Source: Fulvimarina endophytica (lineage in GTDB: Bacteria > Pseudomonadota > Alphaproteobacteria > Rhizobiales > Rhizobiaceae). Taken from it: a stretch of DNA of 64,000 nucleotides. Location: the NCBI RefSeq assembly GCF_003403015.1, contig NZ_QURL01000009.1, positions 62,001 to 126,000 on the forward strand. The letters run 5' to 3'. Position 1 is the stretch's first letter. Each line of letters begins with the position of its first letter. A program made the translations under genes and the position numbers. The notes under the pieces are model-generated. The model saw nothing but the letters and a program-made list of their open reading frames with translations. It made no database searches and had not been told where the DNA came from. This document shows positions 35,454 through 43,403 of the stretch, piece after piece.

Positions 35454-36671
35454 CTAGTCGTCGACCCGCTGGAACACGAGGCATGCATTGGTGCCGCCGA
35501 ACCCGAACGAGTTCGACATCACGCGGTCGAGCCTCACATCGTCCTGCCGCTCGAAGGCGATCGGGAAGCCCTCGAATTCAGGATCGAGTTCGCTGATATG
35601 CGCGCTTTTGGCGATGAAGTTCTCGCGCATCATGATGAGCGAATAGATCGCCTCGTGAACGCCGGTCGCGCCCTGGCTGTGGCCGGTGAGCGCCTTGGTC
35701 GCGGAGATTGCCGGGATCGTGTCGCCGAACACCTCGCGGATCGCTGCGACCTCCGACCGGTCGCCGACGGGCGTCGCGGTCGCATGCGGGTTGATGTAGT
35801 CGATCGGACCCTTGACGCCTTCGAGCGCCATCTTCATGCAGCGCACCGCGCCTTCGCCCGAGGGGGCGACCATGTCGGCACCGTCGGAGGTCAGGCCATA
35901 GCCGACGATCTCGCCGAGGATATTGGCGCCGCGCGCCTTCGCGCGTTCGTACTCCTCGAGGACGAGAACGCCCGCGCCGCCCGCGATCACGAAGCCGTCG
36001 CGCGCCTTGTCATAGGGGCGGGAGGCATGGGCCGGGTCGTCGTTGAAGTCGGAGGAGAGGGCGCCCATGGCGTCGAAGAGGTTGGAGAGGGACCAGTGCA
36101 GGTCCTCGCAGCCGCCCGCGAACATCGTGTCCTGCTTGCCGTAGGCGATCATCTCGTAGGCATTGCCGATGCAGTGGCTCGATGTCGAGCAGGCCGAGGA
36201 GATGGAGTAGTTGACACCCTTGATCTTGAACCAGGTGGCGAGCGTCGCGGAGGCGGTGGAGGACATCGCCTTGGGCACCGCCGTCGGTCCGATGCGCTTG
36301 GGACCCTTTTCGCGCGTCACGTCGGCGGCCGTCATGATGGTCTCGGTGGACGGGCCGCCCGAACCCATGATGATGCCGGTGCGCTCGTTGGAGACGTCCG
36401 AAGCCTCGAGGCCCGCATCCTCGATCGCCTGGTTCATGGCGACGTGGTTCCAGGCGGTGCCGCCGCCGTGGAAGCGCAGGGCGCGCCGGTCGAGGACGTC
36501 CGAGGGGTTGAGCTTCGGCTTGCCGTGCACGTGGCTGCGGAAGCCGAGTTCGGCATAGTCCTCGGCGAAGCTGATGCCGGAGCGCGATTCGCGCAGCGAG
36601 CGCGTGACCTCCTCCACATTGTCGCCGATCGACGACACGATGCCCATTCCGGTGACGACGACGCGTCTCAT
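35454..36671 (-). CDS. fabB: beta-ketoacyl-ACP synthase I
   Basis: This 405-residue condensing enzyme has the active-site Cys161 in SSACSTSSHCIG and the two histidines in NPHATATPVGD and TKALTGHSQGATG, with the C-terminal NSFGFGGTNACL. FabB elongates unsaturated acyl-ACP made by FabA, and its adjacency to fabA (58-nt gap) supports FabB over FabF. The order fabA-fabB-fabI on the minus strand, beside divergently placed irr, is a conserved Hyphomicrobiales arrangement. Confidence 0.95.
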   Translation of the reverse strand: MRRVVVTGMGIVSSIGDNVEEVTRSLRESRSGISFAEDYAELGFRSHVHGKPKLNPSDVLDRRALRFHGGGTAWNHVAMNQAIEDAGLEASDVSNERTGIIMGSGGPSTETIMTAADVTREKGPKRIGPTAVPKAMSSTASATLATWFKIKGVNYSISSACSTSSHCIGNAYEMIAYGKQDTMFAGGCEDLHWSLSNLFDAMGALSSDFNDDPAHASRPYDKARDGFVIAGGAGVLVLEEYERAKARGANILGEIVGYGLTSDGADMVAPSGEGAVRCMKMALEGVKGPIDYINPHATATPVGDRSEVAAIREVFGDTIPAISATKALTGHSQGATGVHEAIYSLIMMRENFIAKSAHISELDPEFEGFPIAFERQDDVRLDRVMSNSFGFGGTNACLVFQRVDD

Positions 36672-36729
36672 GATGTCCTGCCTTTCCTCGTCGAGGATCT
36701 CAGAGTCTTCGGTCGAGCGAGACCGGCGA

Positions 36730-37260
36730 TCAGGCCGTTGCCGCGCGGGTCTCGTCGTCGCTGAAGAGACCGACGCGCATGTCGCTCGACCGGTAGATGA
36801 TCTCGCCGTCCGCCTTCATCCAGCCATTGGCGATGCCGAGCTTGAGCTTGGAGCGCATGACGCGGCGGAAATCGACGCCGTATTCCAGGAGCTTGACCGT
36901 GGGCGTCACCTGTCCGGTGAACTTCACTTCGCCGACGCCGAGCGCGCGGCCGCGGCCGGGCTCGCCGAGCCAGCCGAGGAAAAAGCCGGTGAGCTGCCAC
37001 AGGGCGTCGAGGCCGAGGCAGCCCGGCATCACCGGATCGCCCTTGAAGTGGCACTGGAAGAACCAGAGATCGGGATTGACGTCGAGCTCGGCCTGGATCG
37101 TGCCCTTGCCGAACTCCCCGCCATCCTCGCTCACATGGGTGATGCGGTCGAACATCAGCATCGGCGGCAGAGGCAGCTGCGCATTGCCCGAGCCGAACAG
37201 TTCGCCCCGTCCGCAGGCCAGCAGCTCGTCGTAGTCGAAGGAAGTCTTGCGCGTCGTCAT
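36730..37260 (-). CDS. fabA: 3-hydroxydecanoyl-ACP dehydratase/isomerase FabA
   Basis: This 176-residue hot-dog-fold enzyme has the catalytic His71 and Asp85 within WFFQCHFKGDPVMPGCLGLDALWQL. It dehydrates 3-hydroxydecanoyl-ACP and isomerises the trans-2 to the cis-3 product, opening the unsaturated fatty acid branch that FabB extends. I chose the ATG at 37260 because the family starts at that point; the longer minus-strand frame to 37755 is non-coding. A CGCACT-GG-AGTGCG palindrome 26 nt upstream may be an operator. Confidence 0.95.
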   Translation of the reverse strand: MTTRKTSFDYDELLACGRGELFGSGNAQLPLPPMLMFDRITHVSEDGGEFGKGTIQAELDVNPDLWFFQCHFKGDPVMPGCLGLDALWQLTGFFLGWLGEPGRGRALGVGEVKFTGQVTPTVKLLEYGVDFRRVMRSKLKLGIANGWMKADGEIIYRSSDMRVGLFSDDETRAATA

Positions 37261-37285
37261 CTGATGTCGTTTCCGCCTTCTTCGC

Positions 37286-37299
37286 CGCACTGGAGTGCG
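37286..37299. promoter_or_regulatory. palindrome in the fabA leader, possible operator
   Basis: CGCACT-GG-AGTGCG is a perfect inverted repeat with 6-bp arms, 26-39 nt upstream of the fabA start. It could bind a fatty-acid regulator (FabR or FadR-like) or form a leader hairpin. Nothing else in the gap identifies the factor. Confidence 0.35.
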
Positions 37300-37425
37300 A
37301 ACACATTCGTTTCCGGTCGCATTACCATGGGATGCGCGTTGTGGGAAACAATGCGGACAGGTAGTTTTTCGCCCTGTCGGGCGGCGCGCCGTAGGGCTGA
37401 AACCAGGATGAAAAGGGGCATCGTC

Positions 37426-37908
37426 ATGCGGTCTGCGAGGGGGCTTTCGGAGAAGAGGCGAGGATTGCGGCCGGCCGGTTATCCGGTCCTTTGTCTCGCG
37501 ATGCTTCTCGTTTCCCCGCCCGCCGCGGCCCAGTCCTGGCGCGCCAGCGGGACCACGGCCGGCTACTATGTCGACGGGGTTGCGAACGGGATGTTCCTGC
37601 GCTGCGCCGGCTCGAGCCTCACGGTCAATTTCACGGGCTTTCCGGCGCGCTTCGCGGACGGCGCCGCCTACCGGGTCGGCGTCTCCGTCGACGGGCTCGC
37701 CCGCATTCTCGACACGCGCGCCCACCGGGTGCGCGGCCGCACCGTCCTCGTCCATGCCGGCGCCCTCGGCGAGCTGCGAGGCCTGATCGAGGATCTGCGC
37801 AAGGGCAAGGCCGCCGAGATCTCGACGCCGGCCGGGCGCTACACCCTGCCTCTGACGGGATCGGGCTCGGCCCTCGGCGCCCTGATCGCGGCCTGCACGC
37901 CCCAGTAA
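37426..37908 (+). CDS. exported hypothetical protein (160 aa)
   Basis: The protein begins with a basic n-region and signal peptide (YPVLCLAMLLVSPPAAAQSW) and has a mature domain of about 118 residues. That domain has two Cys (FLRCAGSS and LIAACTPQ) and looks beta-rich: GYYVDGVANGMFLRC, YRVGVSVDGLARILD. It may be a small periplasmic protein. I recognise no family. AAGGGG 7 nt upstream selects ATG 37426 over ATG 37408. It lies between fabA (divergent) and irr (same strand, 130 nt downstream). Confidence 0.68.
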   Translation: MRSARGLSEKRRGLRPAGYPVLCLAMLLVSPPAAAQSWRASGTTAGYYVDGVANGMFLRCAGSSLTVNFTGFPARFADGAAYRVGVSVDGLARILDTRAHRVRGRTVLVHAGALGELRGLIEDLRKGKAAEISTPAGRYTLPLTGSGSALGALIAACTPQ

Positions 37909-37957
37909 GCGCGATTTAAACCGCGCGCGCAGGAAGGATTTGAGATCGCGCGCCCTT

Positions 37958-37965
37958 TATATTAT
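37958..37965 (+). promoter_or_regulatory. AT-rich -10-like island upstream of irr
   Basis: TATATTAT stands out in GC-rich sequence 73 nt upstream of the irr start and could hold a -10 element (TATATT or TATTAT). A TTGAGA lies only 12-14 nt upstream, too close for a standard -35, so the assignment is tentative. Confidence 0.3.
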
Positions 37966-38038
37966 GTCATGGGCTTGAGCCCGGCCGTCGCCCGACGGAC
38001 GGTGCGGTGTGATTTGAGCGAATGGGGCACGGACGACC

Positions 38039-38473
38039 ATGCACACGACCCAGACACGTGGTCAGGCTTTCTGCGTATTCTCACGCCTGCGGTCCGTCGG
38101 ACTGCGACCGACCCGGCAACGCGTGGCACTCTGCAATCTGATGTTCGGGCGCGGCGACCGGCATCTGTCGGCCGAGGACCTGCATGCCGAGGCGCAGCAG
38201 GCGGGCGAGTCCGTTTCCCTCGCCACCGTCTACAACACGCTCCACCAGTTCACCGATGCAGGTCTCGTCCGCCCGCTCTCGGCCGAAGGCCAGCGCACCT
38301 ATTTCGATACGAACATCTCCGACCACCACCATTTCTTCATCGAGGAAGACGGCGAGATGGTCGACATCCCGGCCGGATCGCTCGATCTCGGCCAGCTGCC
38401 GGAGCCGCCGGCGGGGATGGAAATCGTCAATGTGGACGTGGTCGTCCGCCTGAGGCGCAAGGCCGAGGCCTGA
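38039..38473 (+). CDS. irr: iron response regulator Irr (Fur family)
   Basis: This 144-residue Fur-superfamily protein has a winged helix (GLRPTRQRVALCNLMFG at about 21-37, then SLATVYNTLHQFTDAGLV) and the Irr hallmark HHH at about 96-98 in DHHHFFIEEDGEMVDI. Irr represses or activates iron and heme genes in response to heme status and is degraded when heme is plentiful. The GCPWHD-like N-terminal heme motif of Bradyrhizobium Irr is absent, as in Rhizobium and Brucella-type Irr. It lies next to fabA, as in many Hyphomicrobiales. A very strong terminator follows. Confidence 0.9.
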   Translation: MHTTQTRGQAFCVFSRLRSVGLRPTRQRVALCNLMFGRGDRHLSAEDLHAEAQQAGESVSLATVYNTLHQFTDAGLVRPLSAEGQRTYFDTNISDHHHFFIEEDGEMVDIPAGSLDLGQLPEPPAGMEIVNVDVVVRLRRKAEA

Positions 38474-38543
38474 GCCAGGCTCGGCGCTGCCGTTAGAAAC
38501 GGGCGGCGGACCGTTTTCGCGGAAGACGCGATCTCATGATCAG

Positions 38544-38590
38544 AACCCCGGTTCGCCGATCCCCGAAGGGTCGGCGAACCGGGGTTTTTT
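38544..38590 (+). terminator. strong rho-independent terminator of irr
   Basis: AACCCCGGTTCGCCGA at 38544-38559 pairs perfectly with TCGGCGAACCGGGGTT at 38571-38586 around an 11-nt loop, and runs into a T-tract. It separates irr from the convergent engB gene. Confidence 0.9.
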
Positions 38591-38594
38591 ATTG

Positions 38595-38660
38595 GAGCAT
38601 CGGGGCGAAAGGCGGCTGCGGTGTTCGGACCGTCCGATGCGTCGGCGGATAAGCGGCGCC
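38595..38660 (+). repeat. intergenic palindromic repeat, copy 5
   Basis: GAGCATCGGGGCGAAAGG, GTTCGGACCGTCCGATGCGTCGGC and a GATAAGCGGCGCC tail make a diverged copy of the repeat at 7215 and 12898. It fills the gap between the irr terminator and the engB stop codon. Confidence 0.6.
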
Positions 38661-39331
38661 TATTCGGCGAGCGCGCCGAGGGCGGTCTGGAGATCGTCGA
38701 GACCGGCGCGCTTTTCCGAGGATGTCGCGATGATGCCGGGAAAGGCCGCGGGACGCTTGCGCACGGCCTCTTCCGTCGCCGCGATCAGCTTGGGAACCGC
38801 GGTCGGCTTGATCTTGTCGATCTTCGTCAGGACGATCTGGTAGGACATCGCCGACTTGTCGAGGAGCTTCAGCACCTCCTCGTCATTGGCCTTGAGGCCG
38901 TGGCGCGAATCGATGAGAACGAAGACGCGCTTGAGGGTGGCTCGACCGCGCAGATAGTCGAAGACGAGATCGGTCCAGGCGTCCACCTTCTCCTTCGGTG
39001 CCTTGGCATAGCCGTAGCCCGGCATGTCCACAAGCGCCAGCGGCGGCAGTTCGGTGGTCTCGCCGCCGAACCCGTCCGGCACGAAGAAGTTGAGCTCCTG
39101 GGTGCGCCCCGGCGTGTTCGAGGTGCGCGCAAGCCCCTTCTGGCCGAGAAGCGCGTTGATCAGCGACGACTTTCCGACATTGGAGCGGCCCGCGAAGGCG
39201 ACCTCGGGCGGACCTTCCATGGGCAGGAATTCCATGGCCGGCACGCCGCGCACGAAGACCCAGGGCTGGCCGAAGAGTTTCGGGCCGCGATTGCGGCCGG
39301 AATCGGCTGGCGGTTTGGCTTGATCGCTCAT
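38660..39331 (-). CDS. engB: ribosome biogenesis GTPase EngB/YihA (YsxC)
   Basis: This 223-residue TrmE-Era-EngA-YihA class GTPase has G1 GRSNVGKSS at about 48-56, then SNTPGRTQELNFF, the G3 motif DMPGYGYA and the TKID guanine motif. It is an essential 50S-assembly factor. The ATG at 39331 overlaps the stop of the acetyltransferase gene (ATGA), so translation is coupled. In relatives engB normally follows yidC in the rpmH-rnpA-yidC operon; here two extra genes intervene. Confidence 0.95.
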   Translation of the reverse strand: MSDQAKPPADSGRNRGPKLFGQPWVFVRGVPAMEFLPMEGPPEVAFAGRSNVGKSSLINALLGQKGLARTSNTPGRTQELNFFVPDGFGGETTELPPLALVDMPGYGYAKAPKEKVDAWTDLVFDYLRGRATLKRVFVLIDSRHGLKANDEEVLKLLDKSAMSYQIVLTKIDKIKPTAVPKLIAATEEAVRKRPAAFPGIIATSSEKRAGLDDLQTALGALAE

Positions 39332-39975
39332 GGAGCCTCCGAGGCTTTGGCGAGGGCTCCAAGATCGGCCCCGCGTATGGCGTCGAGATAGCGCGTTATC
39401 TTGTCCGCCGGCCAGTCCCACCAGGCGATCTTGCGCAGCGCGGCGATGGTTTCGTCGTCGAAGCGCTGCCGGATGAGCCGTGCGGGGTTGCCGCCGACGA
39501 TCCCATAGGCGGGCACATCCGCCGTCACCACCGAATGGGCGGCGATCACGGCGCCGTCGCCGATCGTGACACCCGGCATCACGACGGCCTTCTCGCCGAT
39601 CCAGACGTCGTTGCCGATGACGGTATCGCCCTTGAGGCCGGCGGCGATGGTCGCGAAGTCGAAACCTTTCTCCCAGCCCTTGCCGAAGATGTTGAAGGGA
39701 TAGGTGGAAAAACCGGTCATCGCATGGTTCGCGCCGTTCATCACGAAGCTGGCGCCCGAGCCGATCGCGCAGAAGCGGCCGATGATCAGCCGGTCGCCGA
39801 GAAAATCGTAGAGATGGCCGACACAGGCCTCGACGAAATGCTGCGGGCCCGCCGGGTCGTCGTAATAGGTGTAGTCGCCGATCTCGATCTGCGGGTGATC
39901 GACGATCGGCTTCAGGAAGCCGACGCGCGGATGGTCGGGAAGGGGATGGCGGGACGCAGGATCAGGTCCGTGCAT
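39328..39975 (-). CDS. CatB/Vat-type hexapeptide acetyltransferase
   Basis: This 215-residue left-handed beta-helix acyltransferase of the xenobiotic (CatB/Vat) type has IGDYTYYDDP at about 32-41, IGRFCAIGSGASFVMNGANHAM at about 65-86, GDTVIGNDVWIGEKAVVMPGVTIGDGAVIAAHSVVT and GNPARLIRQRFD. This family includes chloramphenicol and streptogramin acetyltransferases, but many chromosomal members have no known resistance role. Its stop overlaps the engB start by 4 nt, so the two are translated from one message. Substrate unknown. Confidence 0.85.
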   Translation of the reverse strand: MHGPDPASRHPLPDHPRVGFLKPIVDHPQIEIGDYTYYDDPAGPQHFVEACVGHLYDFLGDRLIIGRFCAIGSGASFVMNGANHAMTGFSTYPFNIFGKGWEKGFDFATIAAGLKGDTVIGNDVWIGEKAVVMPGVTIGDGAVIAAHSVVTADVPAYGIVGGNPARLIRQRFDDETIAALRKIAWWDWPADKITRYLDAIRGADLGALAKASEAP

Positions 39976-40204
39976 GGGGAGGCCTCGCGATGGGTCGGAT
40001 GATTGGGCTGACGGCTCGGATCGCGCGCGGGCCCGGCTGCTTCGGCCGGTTCCCGATGATGGCGATCGGTTGGGCGTCAGTGGTTCATCGGACGTCGCAG
40101 CTCCTCTTTCGGGCCCCCGAATGACATGGCGGGCGGGCGCGGTCCACCCCCTTCGTGTGAGAACCCCGTGAAACAGGTGTCCGCGCGGATCGTTCGAACG
40201 GAGC

Positions 40205-40639
40205 TCAGGCCGGGTCGGGGATCGTCAGTGCGCCCTCGGCATCGAGGCTCCAGAACGGATTGTGGGCAAGTTCCCAGACATGGCCGTCGGGGTCCGCCCA
40301 ATAGCCGGAATAGCCGCCCCAGAAGACCGCTTCCGGCCGCTTCAGGATGGTCGCGCCGGCCGCGATCGCGGCCTCGAAGGCCGCATCCACCTCGGCGGTG
40401 CCCGGAAAATTCTGGGCGAGCGTGACGGCGCCCGTGCCGAGTGACGCACCCGGCCGGCCCTGATCGGCCGCAAGTTCCGAGCGATCGAAGAGCGCGAGCG
40501 CCATGCCGTTCATCCGGTAGAACGAGACGTCCGCGTTCTCGCCGGGGACGGGCTGCCAGCCGAGCCGGGCATAGAAGGCGCGGCTCGCCGCGATGTCGGC
40601 GACACCGAGGGTGACGAGGGTGATGCGCTGGGGTGTCAT
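40205..40639 (-). CDS. VOC family (glyoxalase/bleomycin-resistance fold) protein
   Basis: This 144-residue protein has two beta-alpha-beta-beta-beta halves of the vicinal oxygen chelate fold: ITLVTLGVADIAASRAFYARLGW at the N-terminus and GYSGYWADPDGHVWELAHNP near the C-terminus, with metal-ligand-type residues in DPDGHVWE. The substrate is not inferable. It lies 85 nt after yidC on the same strand and upstream of the CatB-like gene, forming the insertion in the rpmH-engB operon. Confidence 0.85.
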   Translation of the reverse strand: MTPQRITLVTLGVADIAASRAFYARLGWQPVPGENADVSFYRMNGMALALFDRSELAADQGRPGASLGTGAVTLAQNFPGTAEVDAAFEAAIAAGATILKRPEAVFWGGYSGYWADPDGHVWELAHNPFWSLDAEGALTIPDPA

Positions 40640-40724
40640 CGGCCACTCCGATCCCTGAATTTGTCGTCCGAAACGAAAGAACCGCCCCGGGGGTCCGGGA
40701 CGGTTCGAAGAGGGTCTCGCGAAG

Positions 40725-42536
40725 CTAGCCTTGCGATGGTTTTTCCTTGCGTTTGAACATGCCTCGCAAGTTGTCGAAGAGTTCGATCTTCGCGCCGTTG
40801 CGCTTCATGATCACGCTCTGCTGGATGATCGACAGGGTGTTGTTCCAGGTCCAGTAGATCACGAGGCCCGCCGGGAAGGCGGCCAGCATGAAGGTGAAGA
40901 CCACGGGCATCCAGGTGAAGATCATCGCCTGGGTCGGATCCGGCGGGGTCGGGTTGAGGCGCATCTGGACGAACATCGTGATGCCCATCAGGATCGGCCA
41001 GACGCCGATCATCAGGATATGCGGCAGTTCGATCGGGATGAGGCCGAACAGGTTGAAGATCGAGGTCGGATCGGGCGCGGCCAGATCCTGGATCCAGCCG
41101 AAGAAGGGCGCGTGCCGCATCTCGATCGTGACGTAGAGCACCTTGTAGAGGGCGAAGAAGACGGGGATCTGGATCAGGATCGGCCAGCAGCCGGCGGCCG
41201 GATTGATCTTCTCCTCCCGGTAGAGCTTCATCATCTCCTGCTGCTGCTTCTGCCGGTCGTCCTTGAAGCGCTCGCGCAGCTCCATGACCTTCGGCTGGAT
41301 CGTCTTCATGCGCGCCATCGACTTGTAGGACTTGTTGGCGAGCGGGAAGAAGAGAAGCTTGAGGAAGACGGTGACGATGAGGATCGCGACGCCGAAATTG
41401 CCGACCAGCTTGTAGATGTAGTCGAGCGCCGTGAACATCGGCTTGGTGATGAAATAGAACCAGCCCCAGTCGATCAGCTGCCCGAACTGGCGGATGTTCA
41501 GCTCTTCCTCATAGGCGTTGATCTTGTCGACTTCCTTGGCGCCGGCAAAGGTGCGGTTGAGGATGTTCGCCGAGGCGCCCGGCGCGACCGAGATCGGATC
41601 GGAGACGAATTCGGTCTGGTAGTGCGGCCGCTCGCCGGTGCGGTAGAGGAATTGGGACTGGAAGTCCTGGCCGTCCTGGGGAACGAGCGCCGTCGCCCAG
41701 TATTTGTCGGTGATGCCGAGCCATCCGCCGCCCGAGGACTTGGGCTGGGTGAGCCGGCCGTCGTCCTCGATCGTCGAATAGGAGACCTCGTCGAGACCCT
41801 CCTCGCCGAACACGCCGAGAAGGCCTTCGAAGAGAACATAGGCGGCGGCATGCTCGGGCTTGGAATAGCGCGCGATGCGGCCATAGGGCGAGACCTCGAT
41901 CGCCGCATCGCCCGTGTTCTCGACCGTGTCCTCGTAGGTGAACATGAAGTTCGGATCGACCGAGATCTGGCGGCGGACCGTCAGGCCGTTCTCGGTCGTC
42001 GCGGTCAGTGTCACCGGGGTATCGGGCGTCAGGGTCGCGCCCGCTTCGGCCTGCCACTGCGTATTGGCGCCGACGAGCTGGCCGCTTCCGGGCTGGATCA
42101 GGCCGTATTCGGCGAAATAGCCGTCCGGCAGCTGTTCGGGGGAGAGGAGGACGATGGTCGGCGAGGTGTCGTCGACGGTCTCGTGATAATGCTTGAGGCG
42201 CAGATCGTCGAGGCGGGCGCCCTGGAGATTGATGGAGCCTGTGAGCTCGGGCGTGTCGATCGGCACGCGGTTTCCGGCGGCCAGCACCTCGGCGCGGGTC
42301 GCACCGGCCGGAAGATTGGGGCTGCCGACGACGCTTTCGCGGCCCGAAGGCGCGGTCAGGCTCTCCTGGCTGGTGCCGGCGGGCGTCTGCGGCGTCTGGA
42401 GCGAGCCCTCGGTCTGGGCCGTCTCGGTGCGCACCTGCTGCTCGTCCATGCGCGGACTGATGACGAGATACTGCCACCCGACCAGGATGAGGATCGACAA
42501 CGCCATGGCGATCAGGAAGTTGCGGTTCATTTCCAT
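40725..42536 (-). CDS. yidC: membrane protein insertase YidC
   Basis: This 603-residue inner-membrane insertase has an N-terminal transmembrane helix (NFLIAMALSILILVGWQYL), a large periplasmic domain at about 80-360 and the C-terminal insertase core at about 365-585. The core contains GNFGVAILIVTVFLKLLFFPL, the positively charged SMARMKTIQPKVMELRERFK loop, PILIQIPVFFALYKVL and VFTFMLAAFPAGLVIYWTWNN. It works alone or with Sec to insert membrane proteins. The gene begins 12 nt after the rnpA stop. No yidD lies between them. Confidence 0.97.
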   Translation of the reverse strand: MEMNRNFLIAMALSILILVGWQYLVISPRMDEQQVRTETAQTEGSLQTPQTPAGTSQESLTAPSGRESVVGSPNLPAGATRAEVLAAGNRVPIDTPELTGSINLQGARLDDLRLKHYHETVDDTSPTIVLLSPEQLPDGYFAEYGLIQPGSGQLVGANTQWQAEAGATLTPDTPVTLTATTENGLTVRRQISVDPNFMFTYEDTVENTGDAAIEVSPYGRIARYSKPEHAAAYVLFEGLLGVFGEEGLDEVSYSTIEDDGRLTQPKSSGGGWLGITDKYWATALVPQDGQDFQSQFLYRTGERPHYQTEFVSDPISVAPGASANILNRTFAGAKEVDKINAYEEELNIRQFGQLIDWGWFYFITKPMFTALDYIYKLVGNFGVAILIVTVFLKLLFFPLANKSYKSMARMKTIQPKVMELRERFKDDRQKQQQEMMKLYREEKINPAAGCWPILIQIPVFFALYKVLYVTIEMRHAPFFGWIQDLAAPDPTSIFNLFGLIPIELPHILMIGVWPILMGITMFVQMRLNPTPPDPTQAMIFTWMPVVFTFMLAAFPAGLVIYWTWNNTLSIIQQSVIMKRNGAKIELFDNLRGMFKRKEKPSQG

Positions 42537-42548
42537 CGGGTCAAACCT

Positions 42549-42941
42549 CTAGACGCCATTGCGCCTCTCACGACGTTGATGGGCATTGGGGGACTGACCC
42601 GGATCGAACCGGTCGAACCGTCTGGACAATTCGTCCGTCAGGGTCCCGAACGCCACTTCGAGGACGTCGCGACGCGCGACGATGACATAGTCCACGCCCG
42701 GCTTCATGGCCTCGCCGGCCGTCACGCGGATCGCCTCGCGCAGTCTGCGCCGGATCCGGTTTCTGACGACGGCATTGCCAACCTTCTTCGTGACGGTCAA
42801 CCCGAAACGGGGCGGCGCGTCGTCATCGCGAAGATGGGTTTCGACAAAGAAATAAGGGCCGTTCAGGCGACGGCCCTTGCGTGCGGCGAGGAATTCCGAG
42901 CGCTTCGTCAGCCGGCCGGTGCGTTTCGTGCCGCCGGGCAT
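42549..42941 (-). CDS. rnpA: ribonuclease P protein component
   Basis: This 130-residue basic protein has the RNP signature FGLTVTKKVGNAVVRNRIRRRLREAIR at about 60-86 and the N-terminal RLTKRSEF motif. It binds the M1 RNA and enables 5' maturation of tRNAs. The ATG at 42941 follows GGAGGGG; the frame extending to 43070 is leader. The gap to rpmH is 70 nt and to yidC 7 codons or less, so a single operon is likely. Confidence 0.95.
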   Translation of the reverse strand: MPGGTKRTGRLTKRSEFLAARKGRRLNGPYFFVETHLRDDDAPPRFGLTVTKKVGNAVVRNRIRRRLREAIRVTAGEAMKPGVDYVIVARRDVLEVAFGTLTDELSRRFDRFDPGQSPNAHQRRERRNGV

Positions 42942-43011
42942 GGCTCCCCTCCGATTGCGATCGACGATGGGGCGCCGGTATGGGGCGGGCCGGGCTCGGC
43001 GCTCTTTCGGC

Positions 43012-43146
43012 TCAGGCCGAAAGACGCTTGCGACCCTTCGAGCGGCGGGACGCGATGACCCGGCGGCCACCGACGGTCGCCATGCGCGAACGGAAGCCGT
43101 GGCGGCGCTTGCGGACGAGTTTGGAGGGCTGGTAGGTACGCTTCAT
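43012..43146 (-). CDS. rpmH: 50S ribosomal protein L34
   Basis: This 44-residue, highly basic protein begins MKRTYQPSKLVRKRRHGFRSR and ends RRSKGRKRLSA, the complete length and sequence pattern of bacterial L34. It is the first gene of the rpmH-rnpA-yidC block. Its leader contains a CCCGCA/TGCGGG hairpin at 43155-43177, close to the RBS. Confidence 0.97.
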   Translation of the reverse strand: MKRTYQPSKLVRKRRHGFRSRMATVGGRRVIASRRSKGRKRLSA

Positions 43147-43154
43147 GGCTGTTT

Positions 43155-43177
43155 CCCGCACTTGTGAAACATGCGGG
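43155..43177 (-). promoter_or_regulatory. hairpin in the rpmH leader
   Basis: CCCGCA (43155-43160) and TGCGGG (43172-43177) can pair around an 11-nt loop in the rpmH 5'-UTR, ending 8 nt before the start codon. The GGAAACAGCC ribosome-binding region lies just after it. It could modulate initiation, though the stem is short. Confidence 0.35.
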
Positions 43178-43403
43178 CCTTTCGTGTCGAACAAGGACTA
43201 AGAACGGCTGCGGATCGGGCGTTCTCTACGCGCAAGGACACCTCGCGCGTGACGTCGTCCGCTCGTGGCGGCGGTTATAGGAGCGGATGGGCCGAAAAGT
43301 CAACGAAGCGGTGCGGGTTTCGTCGGCCGGGGGCCGGTTCGGCTCCATCGTCACGGGTTGCGCCGGTCCGCCGCGAACGGGACTTGAGGAAGGGTCGGGA
43401 GCC

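Noticed and set aside
39328..39975. Antibiotic resistance gene (chloramphenicol/streptogramin acetyltransferase)
   Set aside because: Only family membership supports it. The gene is embedded in a housekeeping operon with normal base composition and no mobile element, so a resistance label is not justified.
43147..43177. Second parS-like site (TGTTTCAC/GTGAAACA near rpmH)
   Set aside because: Only one half-site is present; the other half does not match, and the sequence is explained by the leader hairpin.
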